From Elioraea sp. (GTDB taxonomy: Bacteria > Pseudomonadota > Alphaproteobacteria > Acetobacterales > Acetobacteraceae), in assembly GCF_022842375.1 (NCBI RefSeq), contig NZ_JALHPR010000021.1:17981-81980 (forward strand): a DNA stretch of 64,000 nt, in the 5' to 3' direction. Both the position numbers and the translations under genes were made by a program. The notes under the pieces were generated by a model. That model did no database searches. It was not told the origin of the DNA and saw only the letters and a list, made by a program, of their open reading frames with translations. Shown piece by piece: positions 24,743-32,653 of the stretch (position 1 is its first letter; each line of letters starts with the position of its first letter).

Positions 24743-26425
24743 ATGCCCGCCTATCAATACGTCTATGTCATGAAGAACGTCACCAAGGCCTTCCCGGGCG
24801 GGCGTGAGGTCTTCAAGGGCATCACCCTCTCCTTCCTCCCCGGCGTGAAGATCGGCGTTCTCGGCGTCAACGGCGCCGGCAAGTCGACGCTGCTCAAGAT
24901 CATGGCCGGCATCGAGAAGGACTATGGCGGCGAGGCCTGGGCGGCCGAGGGCGTGCGCGTCGGCTACCTGCCGCAGGAACCGCAGCTCGACCCCACCAAG
25001 ACGGTGGCCGAGAACGTGCGCGATGCGCTGGGCGATGTCGTCACCGCGCTTGACCGGTTCAACGCCATCTCCGCCCTCTTCGGCGAGGAGATGACCGACG
25101 AGAAGATGAACGAGCTTCTGGCCGAGCAGGCCGAGCTCCAGGAGAAGATCGACGCCGCCAACGGCTGGGAGATCGACCGGCAGATCGAGATCGCGCTCGA
25201 CGCGCTCCGCTGCCCTCCGCCCGACAGCCCGGTGACCAACCTCTCCGGCGGCGAGAAGCGGCGCGTCGCACTCTGCAAGCTGCTGCTCGAGAAGCCCGAA
25301 CTGCTGCTGCTCGACGAACCGACCAACCATCTCGATGCCGAGAGCGTGGCCTGGCTCGAGACGACGCTGCGCGACTACCCCGGCACCGTCATGGTCGTCA
25401 CCCATGACCGCTACTTCCTCGAGAACGTGACGAGCTGGATCCTCGAGATCGAGCGCGGCCGCGGCATCCCGTTCGAGGGCAACTACACCTCCTGGCTCGA
25501 CCAGAAGCGCAAGCGCCTGGCGCAGGAGGAGAAGGAGGAAACCGCCCGCATGCGCGCGTTGGCGGCCGAAGCCGAGTGGATCGCCGCGACCCCGAAGGCA
25601 CGCCAGACCAAGAGCAAGGCCCGCATCCAGAAATACGAGGACATGCTGGCGAGGAGCCAGGAGATGGCCGGCGGCGTGGCCGAGATCGTCATCCCGCCCG
25701 GGCCCCGCCTCGGCGGCACGGTGATCGAGGCGCAGGCCCTCTCGAAGGGGTATGGCGACCGGCTGCTGATCGATAATCTCGACTTCAAGCTGCCGCCTGG
25801 CGGCATCGTCGGCGTGATCGGGCCGAACGGGGCGGGCAAGACCACGCTGTTCCGCATGATCACCGGCAAGGAGCAGCCCGACGCCGGCACGCTCCGTGTC
25901 GGCGAGACGGTGAAACTCGGCTACGTGGATCAGAGCCGCGACAGCCTCGACGCGAACAAGACGGTCTGGGAGGAAATCTCGGGCGGCACCGACGTGATCC
26001 ATCTCGGCAAGCGTGCCGTGCCCTCGCGCGCCTATGTGGGGGCCTTCAACTTCAAGGGCTCCGACCAACAGAAGAAGGTCGGCATCCTCTCGGGCGGTGA
26101 GCGGAACCGCGTGCATCTCGCCAAGATGCTCAAGGCGGAAGCCAACGTGCTGCTGCTCGACGAGCCGACGAACGACCTCGACGTCGATACGCTGCGCGCG
26201 CTCGAGGATGCGCTCGCCGATTTCGCCGGCTGCGCGGTGGTAATCAGCCATGATCGCTGGTTCCTCGACCGGCTCTGCACCCACATCCTCGCCTTCGAGG
26301 GCGAAAGCCACGTCGAGTGGTTCGAGGGGAACTTCGAGGCCTACGAGGAAGACAAGCGCCGCCGCCTCGGCGACCATGCGACCGACCCGCACCGCATCAA
26401 GTACAAGCCGCTCATCCGCGTCTGA
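24743..26425 (+). CDS. ettA: Energy-dependent translational throttle protein EttA (ABC-F ATPase)
   Basis: The 560-residue protein has two ABC ATPase domains without membrane segments. It has Walker A motifs GVNGAGKST (about residues 40-48) and GPNGAGKTT (about 360), signature motifs LSGGEKRRV and LSGGERNRV, and Walker B motifs LLLLDEPTNHLD and VLLLDEPTNDLD. The opening YQYVYVMKNVTKAFPGG and the arm insertion in domain 1 (about residues 95-140) are those of EttA. The linker contains FEGNYTSWLDQKRKRL. EttA binds the ribosomal E site and gates the first elongation step according to the ATP/ADP ratio. It is a single gene that converges on the LuxR-type pair. Confidence 0.97.
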   Translation: MPAYQYVYVMKNVTKAFPGGREVFKGITLSFLPGVKIGVLGVNGAGKSTLLKIMAGIEKDYGGEAWAAEGVRVGYLPQEPQLDPTKTVAENVRDALGDVVTALDRFNAISALFGEEMTDEKMNELLAEQAELQEKIDAANGWEIDRQIEIALDALRCPPPDSPVTNLSGGEKRRVALCKLLLEKPELLLLDEPTNHLDAESVAWLETTLRDYPGTVMVVTHDRYFLENVTSWILEIERGRGIPFEGNYTSWLDQKRKRLAQEEKEETARMRALAAEAEWIAATPKARQTKSKARIQKYEDMLARSQEMAGGVAEIVIPPGPRLGGTVIEAQALSKGYGDRLLIDNLDFKLPPGGIVGVIGPNGAGKTTLFRMITGKEQPDAGTLRVGETVKLGYVDQSRDSLDANKTVWEEISGGTDVIHLGKRAVPSRAYVGAFNFKGSDQQKKVGILSGGERNRVHLAKMLKAEANVLLLDEPTNDLDVDTLRALEDALADFAGCAVVISHDRWFLDRLCTHILAFEGESHVEWFEGNFEAYEEDKRRRLGDHATDPHRIKYKPLIRV

Positions 26426-26426
26426 T

Positions 26427-26449
26427 CCCCAGGCCATCAGGTCCTGGGG
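26427..26449 (+). terminator. Candidate terminator between ettA and the LuxR-type genes
   Basis: CCCCAGG and CCTGGGG form a 7-bp stem immediately after the ettA stop, with two more inner pairs around a bulge. The following bases CCGATTGTTCC have only a weak T content. It sits between convergent genes and could act in both directions. Confidence 0.45.
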
Positions 26450-26476
26450 CCGATTGTTCCTCAGCCCGTTTGTTGG

Positions 26477-27583
26477 TCAGGGAAGCCGCGCGAGCAGGGC
26501 GGCGAGTTCGACCTGCCTGCGGCAGCCGGTGCGCGCCATCACGGCCTTGAGCCGAGAGCGCGCCGTCTCCATCGGGATCGCCGCCTGCCGCGCGTGGGCT
26601 GCGAGCGACAGCCCGGACGCGATCGCACGCGCGACGGCTGCCTGCGGCTCGCTCAGCCCGAACAGGGCGGAGAGCGCGCCGTTGCCGGGCGCCGCGCCGG
26701 CCGCCGGGTCGGTCACGACGAGCAGCACGCGGGGGGCGTCCGGCACGGCGATCGCCTCCGCGATGTAGGGGATCGCCGCTTCGGTGCGGCTGATCGCGAA
26801 GCGGCCGGCAGCGTTGGGGTTGCGGATCGCCTCGGCGATCCCGGAGGCAACGGGGCCGTTCGGGCCGAGAATGATGCCGTCGCCACGCGCTGCGAGCCGC
26901 CGCAACGCCGCATTTGCCGTCAGGAAACGGCCATCGTCCGTGTAGCGGGCAACCGCGAGGTCGAGCGTTGCGAAGACATCTGCCGCCAGCGCGCCGGTGC
27001 TGCGCATCAATGCCGCCTTGTCCTGCGGCGATGGCTCATCCTGGCCGAGGAGGTGGATGCGGGCAGCGCGGCGCAGATGCGGCGCGAGCGCGGCGAGCCG
27101 TGCACCCGTGGAGGCGGGGAACGGCCCGCTCGCCTCCGTCCGCCCGAGCCCGAGCCGCGCCTGCAGACCAGCGATCGGCGTCACGGCAAGGCCGAGCGCA
27201 TGCAGCATCGGCACATGTTCGCGCATGAAGCCGCGCCAGGCGGTGGACATCGCGAACACGTCCGCCGGCACAACGGCATCGAAATCGACGACCGCCCCGT
27301 CCGGCAATTCAGGCCAGACGCGCTGGCGCGGATTCTGCGAGGCCCAGCGATCGGTGTAGTCGTCGAGCCTTTCCGCCGCGATCGCCCCGCCGACATGGTG
27401 GTCCTGGCGCGTGCCGTCGGCGAGCCGCGCCACGTAATAGAACACCGTGTCGGCGCCGAGGCTCTTCGTTACGAGGGCGAGCGCATCGTCGAAGCTGCCC
27501 GTGCCGGCATTGGCTGCGTAGAAGGCGAGGGCGACGGGTGCGAGCCACGCCTCCTCGCGGTCGGCCGTGGCAATGGCTTTCAC
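26477..27583 (-). CDS. LuxR-type transcriptional regulator (second of a tandem pair)
   Basis: The 368-residue product has a C-terminal HTH of LuxR type at about residues 300-365. It reads LFGLSEPQAAVARAIASGLS, then AHARQAAIPMETARSRLKAVMARTG, matching the LTxxE...TVxxHL...K(T/L)G pattern. The N-terminal 290 residues contain no receiver domain. They resemble the sensory half of its upstream neighbour, with a TANAALRRLAARGDGI segment like those of PAS-containing regulators. The start ATG overlaps the stop of the neighbour (ATGA), so the two are co-translated. They appear to be diverged paralogues. Signal and targets are unknown. Confidence 0.85.
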   Translation of the reverse strand: MKAIATADREEAWLAPVALAFYAANAGTGSFDDALALVTKSLGADTVFYYVARLADGTRQDHHVGGAIAAERLDDYTDRWASQNPRQRVWPELPDGAVVDFDAVVPADVFAMSTAWRGFMREHVPMLHALGLAVTPIAGLQARLGLGRTEASGPFPASTGARLAALAPHLRRAARIHLLGQDEPSPQDKAALMRSTGALAADVFATLDLAVARYTDDGRFLTANAALRRLAARGDGIILGPNGPVASGIAEAIRNPNAAGRFAISRTEAAIPYIAEAIAVPDAPRVLLVVTDPAAGAAPGNGALSALFGLSEPQAAVARAIASGLSLAAHARQAAIPMETARSRLKAVMARTGCRRQVELAALLARLP

Positions 27584-28719
27584 AGCTTCTCGTCCGTGCC
27601 GAGGCGGGAGAGCAGTCGGGCTAGCTCCGCCTGGCCGGCGCAGCCTGCCTTCCCGAGAACGGCTTTCAGCTGCGTGCGCGCCGTCTCGATGCCGATGCCG
27701 CGCCGCATCGCTGCCGCCGTGAGCGTCACGCCGGTTGCAAGCTCCGTCGCGAGCGCCGCCTCGGCTGGCGTGAGGCCGAGCAGGCGCTGCAGCAGCGCTG
27801 CATCCGGTGTGCCGACCGTCGGGTCGGTGACGACCAGGAGCACCCCGCGCGCATGCACCTCCACCCCGCCGACGGCGATGGCCTGCACGAGATAGGGCGC
27901 GCCGCCACCGCGGCGGGGCACGGCGATGGTCCGCATCGCCGGCTTGCCCGAGGCGCGCATCAGCGGGAGTTCTGCGATGGCGCGGGCAAGGGCTGCATCC
28001 GTCCTCGGATCGACGGCGGCCAGCCGCTCATGCCCGACGACGAGGCCGTCGCGCCGCCGGGCGAGCCGGCGCAGTGCAGCATTGGCGTTCAGCATCTGGG
28101 GCGCGCCATGGGCGACGGCGAGCGGTTGTGGCAGCGCCTCGATGTCGCCGAGGCCCGCCTGCTCGCCAAGCCCGTCGGCCGCGGCGGTGCGGGTCGTGGC
28201 CATGTGCGCGGCGATCATCATTCTGGCCCGCAGCGCCACCACGAGATGCGGCGCGATGGCCAATATCGCGCTCAACGTCTCCCCCCCGAACGGACCGCGC
28301 AGGTCGTTCCGCCCGATCGAGAACCGCGCCTCGATCCCGGGCGCCGGGCTGAGCCGCACGCCGCAGATATGGCGTGCTGGAAAACCGGTGCGACGCATGA
28401 TCGGGCCCAGCGGTCCGTTCGCGAGGCTGTCGGGTGGCACCAGGGTATCGAAGGTGACCGGCACGCCGAAGGGTGCTGCCGCCCAGACGGCGCGGCGTGG
28501 ATTGTGCGGGGCGACGGTGCGGTATTCGGCGAGCACGGCAGGTGCGGCGCGCATCGCCTGGACATCGGACCAGTGATCGTCCGCCCCGACGAAGAAGACG
28601 AGTGCCTCCTCCGCACCGAGGGCATGCGACAGCTCCGTCAGCGGTCCGCGGAGCGATGCCCCGTCGAAGGCGGCCTCGGTGAGCTTCAACGTTCTTGCGA
28701 GAAGCGATGCCCTGTCCAC
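27580..28719 (-). CDS. LuxR-type transcriptional regulator (first of a tandem pair)
   Basis: The 379-residue product has a LuxR-type C-terminal HTH at about residues 310-375 (LLGLTPAEAALATELATGVT, then MRRGIGIETARTQLKAVLGKAG). Its N-terminal part is similar in length and pattern to the following gene, including the shared LNANAALRRLARRRDGLVVG segment. No phosphoreceiver is present. It is the promoter-proximal gene of the pair and faces a divergent methyltransferase-like gene. A perfect inverted repeat and a CRP-like site lie in the 158-base gap. Autoregulation through the inverted repeat is plausible but inferred. Confidence 0.85.
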   Translation of the reverse strand: MDRASLLARTLKLTEAAFDGASLRGPLTELSHALGAEEALVFFVGADDHWSDVQAMRAAPAVLAEYRTVAPHNPRRAVWAAAPFGVPVTFDTLVPPDSLANGPLGPIMRRTGFPARHICGVRLSPAPGIEARFSIGRNDLRGPFGGETLSAILAIAPHLVVALRARMMIAAHMATTRTAAADGLGEQAGLGDIEALPQPLAVAHGAPQMLNANAALRRLARRRDGLVVGHERLAAVDPRTDAALARAIAELPLMRASGKPAMRTIAVPRRGGGAPYLVQAIAVGGVEVHARGVLLVVTDPTVGTPDAALLQRLLGLTPAEAALATELATGVTLTAAAMRRGIGIETARTQLKAVLGKAGCAGQAELARLLSRLGTDEKL

Positions 28720-28761
28720 CGCCTGAGGGTGACGAGAGACACCGGGGAATTCAACACGATC

Positions 28762-28777
28762 TCACCCGAACGGGTGA
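28762..28777. promoter_or_regulatory. Perfect 7-bp inverted repeat, candidate operator of the LuxR pair
   Basis: TCACCCGAACGGGTGA is a perfect palindrome around a central AA, 43 bases upstream of the first LuxR-type gene and 100 bases upstream of the divergent gene. Position and symmetry fit a dimeric regulator such as the adjacent LuxR-type proteins. Confidence 0.5.
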
Positions 28778-28783
28778 TGGCAA

Positions 28784-28799
28784 TGTGATGGCGGTCACA
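28784..28799. promoter_or_regulatory. CRP/FNR-like site
   Basis: TGTGATGGCGGTCACA matches the CRP half-site consensus TGTGA-N6-TCACA exactly. It lies 64 bases upstream of the LuxR-type gene and 79 upstream of the methyltransferase-like gene, six bases from the neighbouring palindrome. A CRP/FNR-superfamily regulator is the likely ligand. No such gene is in the window. Confidence 0.55.
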
Positions 28800-28877
28800 C
28801 ATTCTCACTTTAGCGCGAGCGAGGGCCCTCGTTTCCTGCCTGCTGGGGCGCCCGCCGATCGCGCGAGGGGAGGGCTG

Positions 28878-29855
28878 ATGCGCAATTGGGGGAGATTCCT
28901 CGGAACGACACCGGAGCCGGCTGGGCTCATGGCCCGGGCCGATGCCTGGGCCGACCAAATCCGCGACCCGACGGGTGCCTACCGCGTCGTGGCGGAAATG
29001 GTCTCGGACCTCGCAGCGATGGCGGAGGTCTGCGACAACGCCGAGTGGGGGCTGCTGCGTAGTGCGCTGCTTGCCCATCCGCTCTCCCAGCTTCTCCGCC
29101 GCGACCCCCTGCTTGCGCGGGCCTGGCGGCGCTGTGACGCGCTCGGGCAGATGGGTGTCGGACAGCAGGATGCCGTGCTGGTCGACCTCATGCTGCGCCA
29201 CCCGGAGAGCGAGGTCCTGCTCCGTCGCGCCGATGACATCGGCCGCAACGTCTATGAGGCGACGTCGGCGCTGCCCGGCTGCGAAGCGATGCGCGATTGT
29301 CGCCGCCTGCTAGCCCGGCTTGGCGATTCGGTGGCCGAACGCCGCTGGGGGGCCGAGATCCTTGGCATCGGTCCCGCATACATGCGCGAGGCAGCACTTT
29401 CGTTGTCCGGCCCGGCGGGCGGCATCCGCCGGTGGGTCGGCCTCGTCCCGTACCAGGACGATGCGACGGTGATCGCCCGCTCCATGCCGGTTCCGTGGGT
29501 GATCCCCTATGTCGCGCGAACGCTGCCAACCCTGCTGCGGCCCGACCTGCTGGGATCGTTCGACCTCGTCTACTGCACTGGGCTCGACCAGCTCCCGGAT
29601 CAATCGGCCGAGCTTCTGATGGTCGCGGCCTTCGCCCGTGTCAGGCCCGGTGGGCGGCTGCTGCTCGCGGGCCACGATGGCGGCGGCGGCGATGCCGCGT
29701 TCTGGCGACTTGCTGCCGCCACGGTGCTCCACCAGCGCGACGAAGCGCGATTCGCAGGGCTCGCGGCCGCCTTGCCGCCGCGGGATATTGCCGCGCGCAG
29801 GGTCTTCCGCAGCATCAATGACGCGATGGTCTATCTCGAGGTGGAGAAGGCCTGA
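28878..29855 (+). CDS. Class I SAM-dependent methyltransferase-like protein
   Basis: From ATG 28878, preceded by AGGGGAGGG four bases upstream, the product is 325 residues. The C-terminal half has a Rossmann methyltransferase layout: a motif I-like strand, EILGIGPAYMREAALSL (about residues 160-176), then WVGLVPYQDD, FDLVYCTGLDQLPD, VRPGGRLLLAGH and a final strand VYLEVEK. The glycine loop GIGPA is degenerate, but the following REA is seen in a branch near 3-hydroxypalmitate methyl-ester enzymes (PhcB-like). The N-terminal half is helical. It is divergent from the LuxR-type pair and may be their target. SAM binding is not certain. Confidence 0.6.
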   Translation: MRNWGRFLGTTPEPAGLMARADAWADQIRDPTGAYRVVAEMVSDLAAMAEVCDNAEWGLLRSALLAHPLSQLLRRDPLLARAWRRCDALGQMGVGQQDAVLVDLMLRHPESEVLLRRADDIGRNVYEATSALPGCEAMRDCRRLLARLGDSVAERRWGAEILGIGPAYMREAALSLSGPAGGIRRWVGLVPYQDDATVIARSMPVPWVIPYVARTLPTLLRPDLLGSFDLVYCTGLDQLPDQSAELLMVAAFARVRPGGRLLLAGHDGGGGDAAFWRLAAATVLHQRDEARFAGLAAALPPRDIAARRVFRSINDAMVYLEVEKA

Positions 29856-29934
29856 GGGTGCCGACCTGATTCGGACAGCCCTCGTTCCGGCCTGCACGAT
29901 CGACGCCTGAAACGCCGCAGCCTGCAGCGTCGCA

Positions 29935-30564
29935 TCAATTGGCCTGTTCGCGCTGCTCCATCTGGGCCAATTGCTGGCGCATCGCGCGCAGAAGCCCATC
30001 CATCCCGCCGCTGCGCTGCACGACCGCGCCATACTCGGAGCGTTGCGTGATGCGGAGGCTCGTTCCCTCAGCTACCAGGTCGATCACGAGCGGCTTGCCG
30101 TTGGTGGCGGAAACGCGCCAGTCGAGGTTCACCGCGGGGTTGTTCGGGCGGTTGACTGTCGTCGCCACGACAGCCTCGTCATCGGACGCCATCTGGGAGC
30201 GGCCGATCGCGAAGGTGACGCCGCGGAGTTCGCCGAACCGCGACGAGAGGTTGCGGACCAGGGTTTCCTCGAACAACCGGAGGTACTCGCCCCGCTGCTG
30301 CTCGGTGGCCGTGCGCCAGTGTCGGCCGAGCACGAACTGGGCGACGCCGCGCACGTCGACGCTGTCGCGCAGGATGTCGGAGACGGCCTCGCGCTTGGCA
30401 TCGGTGCTGGAATTGCCGTTCAGCACGTTGATCACGTCGTTGCCGCGCTTCTCGATGAAGCTCGCCGCAGTCGTGGCCAAGTCGGCCGCCGAGCAGGGCT
30501 TGGCCTGCAAGCCAAGAACCGACGCTGCGCCGATCAGCGCAAGGACGTGACGCCGCCTGATCAT
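29935..30564 (-). CDS. mlaC: Periplasmic phospholipid-transport protein MlaC
   Basis: The 209-residue product starts with a signal peptide (MIRRRHVLALIGAASVLGLQ, cleavage around SAA) and belongs to the MlaC/Ttg2D family. It contains the FVLGRHWRTATEQQRGEYLRLFEE segment, and the NGKPLVIDLVAEGTSLRITQRSEY region matches the conserved DV.VEG.SL...R.E. pattern. MlaC shuttles phospholipids between outer-membrane MlaA and the inner-membrane MlaFEDB complex. It follows mlaA with an ATGA overlap. The mlaFEDB genes are not in the window. Confidence 0.95.
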   Translation of the reverse strand: MIRRRHVLALIGAASVLGLQAKPCSAADLATTAASFIEKRGNDVINVLNGNSSTDAKREAVSDILRDSVDVRGVAQFVLGRHWRTATEQQRGEYLRLFEETLVRNLSSRFGELRGVTFAIGRSQMASDDEAVVATTVNRPNNPAVNLDWRVSATNGKPLVIDLVAEGTSLRITQRSEYGAVVQRSGGMDGLLRAMRQQLAQMEQREQAN

Positions 30565-31346
30565 CGGGGGCCGCGGTTGGCGCCGCTCCAGTCGAAGTAG
30601 CGGACCTGGCCGGTGCCCTCGTTGCGGATGTCACGGGCGCGCTGCTGCACATAGGCGCTGCGCAGCGCGGCGTAGTAGTCGAGGCTGCCGGCGCGCAGCG
30701 CATCCAGCGGCTCGATCAGCGATTCGCGCGTGTCGACCGCCTGCACCGCGATTCGCGCGACGCGCAACGCCTCGACCGTGTCGCCCTGGCCGAGATACAT
30801 CCATGGGTCGGTGAAGAAGTCGACCGCGCGGCCCGTCACGTCACGCAGGTTGGATGGCCCGAGGAGCGGCAGCACGATGTAGGGGCCGCCATTGGTTGTG
30901 CCGGCCCAGACCGCCAGGTTCTGGCCCATGTCCTCGAACATCGGCGGATAGCCCATGTCGGTCGCGAAGTCGAAGACGCCGAACAGGCCGATGGTGGAGT
31001 TGATCGCGAACCGTGTCGCGGCTGAACCGGCCCGGTCGGGCGTGCCCTGGACCAGGCTGTACACGGCCGTGCGCGGCAGCAGCAGGTTATCGAGGAAGTT
31101 GGCAACGCCCGTGCGCACCGGCTGCGGGATGAAGATGCGATAGGCCTCGGCCGCGGGGCGAAGCAACAGCGTATCCACAGCGTCGTTGAACGTGTGCGTC
31201 ACCCGGTTCAGGGGCTCGAGCGGATCGTTCGTCTCGAAGTACTCGGCCCGCGCCTCTGGATCCGACTCCGGCGGCGGCAGGTTGCAGCCGCTCACCAGGC
31301 CGATAAGACCGATGGCCGCAGCAAGGCGAAGGGGCAGACGATGCAT
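30561..31346 (-). CDS. mlaA: Outer-membrane lipoprotein MlaA (VacJ)
   Basis: From ATG 31346 the 261-residue product has a lipoprotein signal MHRLPLRLAAAIGLIGLVSGC with the lipobox Cys at residue 21. An upstream in-frame ATG at 31364 would add six residues ahead of the basic n-region and seems less likely. The mature part is MlaA: NDPLEPLNRVTHTFN, FLDNLLLPRTAVYSLVQG, RFAINSTIGLFGVFDFATDMG, GGPYIVLPLLGPSNLRD and the YYAALRSAYVQQR tail. It removes misplaced phospholipids from the outer leaflet of the outer membrane. It is translationally coupled to mlaC. Confidence 0.96.
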   Translation of the reverse strand: MHRLPLRLAAAIGLIGLVSGCNLPPPESDPEARAEYFETNDPLEPLNRVTHTFNDAVDTLLLRPAAEAYRIFIPQPVRTGVANFLDNLLLPRTAVYSLVQGTPDRAGSAATRFAINSTIGLFGVFDFATDMGYPPMFEDMGQNLAVWAGTTNGGPYIVLPLLGPSNLRDVTGRAVDFFTDPWMYLGQGDTVEALRVARIAVQAVDTRESLIEPLDALRAGSLDYYAALRSAYVQQRARDIRNEGTGQVRYFDWSGANRGPR

Positions 31347-31660
31347 CACGGAAAAGCCACCCATGGTCGATGTGTTTCGCCGCAGTCACAGCATTCAAGT
31401 CACACAAGCCGCTATCCGCTCGGGCAAGTCACCGCGAGTGGGCGCCGATGCCAGCTGCCACGCCGCCGCACCATACCTGCGCCCTCGTATCGTCGCAAAT
31501 ACATGTTTGCGATCGGTTTACATGGGGCATCGGCAATACTGCATGCCTCGGCGTGCCGGCATTCGCCACTCACGTCGACTTGCGCTGGTGGCGTGCCGAG
31601 GCCATTCATCATGCGAGGCCGCCGCATGCGGCGCGGTCCCTGGTGGAAGACGGACGGGTG
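31347..31660. other. Intergenic region between mlaA and metF
   Basis: The 314 bases separate divergent genes. Besides the 20-base inverted repeat at 31493-31512 there is a local AT-rich stretch (TTTGCGATCGGTTTACATGG) in an otherwise GC-rich context, where promoters could lie. The sequence TTTACA at 31517-31522 could be a -35 box for metF but no clear -10 follows. I see no SAM riboswitch. Confidence 0.5.
31493..31512. promoter_or_regulatory. 20-base inverted repeat in the mlaA-metF gap
   Basis: TCGCAAATACATGTTTGCGA has perfect 7-bp arms around TACATG. It lies near the middle of the gap, about 150 bases from each start. It fits a dimer-binding operator; the regulator is unknown. Confidence 0.5.
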
Positions 31661-32653
31661 ATGACGATGGCTGGGCATGGCACGGAACATGGGCATGACA
31701 CCGAAAGCGCTTCCGTCCTGGCACGTTGGGCGGCAGGACCGCGCTTCGCTGCCCTTCCCGGCAGGCCCGACGGGCTTGCCCCGCCGAAGCTGTCCTTCGA
31801 GTTCTTTCCGCCGAAGACCGATGCGCTCGAGGCCCAGCTCTGGTCCTGCATCCGACGGCTCGAGCCGCTGGCCCCGCGATTCGTCTCCGTGACCTACGGC
31901 GCTGGCGGCACCACGCGCGAACGGACACACGCAACGGTTGCGCGGATCGCCCAGGACAGTTCGCTCACGCCGGCAGCGCATCTCACCTGCGTCGGCGCCA
32001 GCCGTGCCGAGGTCGATGCCGTCGCCCGCGCCTACTGGGAGGCCGGCGTACGGCACATCGTCGCACTCCGCGGTGATCCGCCGGCGGGGGTGACGCAGTA
32101 CACTCCCCATCCTGAAGGCTATGCCTTTGCGGCCGATCTCGTCGCCGGGCTGAACGCGATCGCGCCGTTCGAGATCTCGGTTGCCGCCTACCCGGAGACG
32201 CATCCCGGCGCGCTGTCGCCCGATGCCGACCTCGACAACCTCAAGCGCAAGATCGATGCAGGCGCTACGCGCGCGATCACGCAGTATTTCTTCGAGGCCG
32301 ACAGCTATCTCCGCTTCCTCGACCGCTCACTCGCTGCGGGCATCACGGTGCCGATCGTGCCTGGCATCCTGCCGGTCACGAACTTCTCCCAGGTCGTGAA
32401 GTTCAGCGCGATGTGCGGCGCCTCGGTTCCCGCCTGGCTCGCGCGCATGTTCGAGGGGCTGGATGACGATCCCGAGACTCGGCGGATGGTCGCGGCCGTT
32501 GCTGCTGCCGAGCAGGTGCGCCTGCTGCAGGCTGCCGGCGTCGACGAGTTCCATTTCTACACGCTGAACCGGCCTGACCTGACCTACGCGATCGCCCATC
32601 TGCTTGGCGTGCGGCCGACGCGGGCTGCCGTCACGGCGACCGCTGCGGCGTGA
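31661..32653 (+). CDS. metF: 5,10-methylenetetrahydrofolate reductase
   Basis: From ATG 31661 the 330-residue product is a TIM-barrel MetF. It shows LSFEFFPPKT with the catalytic Glu, FVSVTYGAGGTTRERTH, LTCVGASRAEVD, the FAD/folate-site HIVALRGDPP, ITQYFFEADSYLRF and VPGILPVTNFSQVVKF. It reduces 5,10-methylene-THF to 5-methyl-THF for methionine synthesis, using FAD. The open frame before 31661 is not coding. A His-rich leader (GHGTEHGHDTE) precedes the conserved core. The 3' end overlaps the convergent BASS-transporter gene by 23 bases. The gene stands alone here. Confidence 0.97.
   Translation: MTMAGHGTEHGHDTESASVLARWAAGPRFAALPGRPDGLAPPKLSFEFFPPKTDALEAQLWSCIRRLEPLAPRFVSVTYGAGGTTRERTHATVARIAQDSSLTPAAHLTCVGASRAEVDAVARAYWEAGVRHIVALRGDPPAGVTQYTPHPEGYAFAADLVAGLNAIAPFEISVAAYPETHPGALSPDADLDNLKRKIDAGATRAITQYFFEADSYLRFLDRSLAAGITVPIVPGILPVTNFSQVVKFSAMCGASVPAWLARMFEGLDDDPETRRMVAAVAAAEQVRLLQAAGVDEFHFYTLNRPDLTYAIAHLLGVRPTRAAVTATAAA

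Noticed and set aside
24380..26437. Open frame of 685 codons on the minus strand opposite ettA
   Set aside because: Antisense of ettA with Asp/Glu/His-rich shadow composition.
31347..31660. SAM riboswitch upstream of metF
   Set aside because: I looked for the pseudoknot-type SAM-II/SAM-V pattern and found no matching conserved core.
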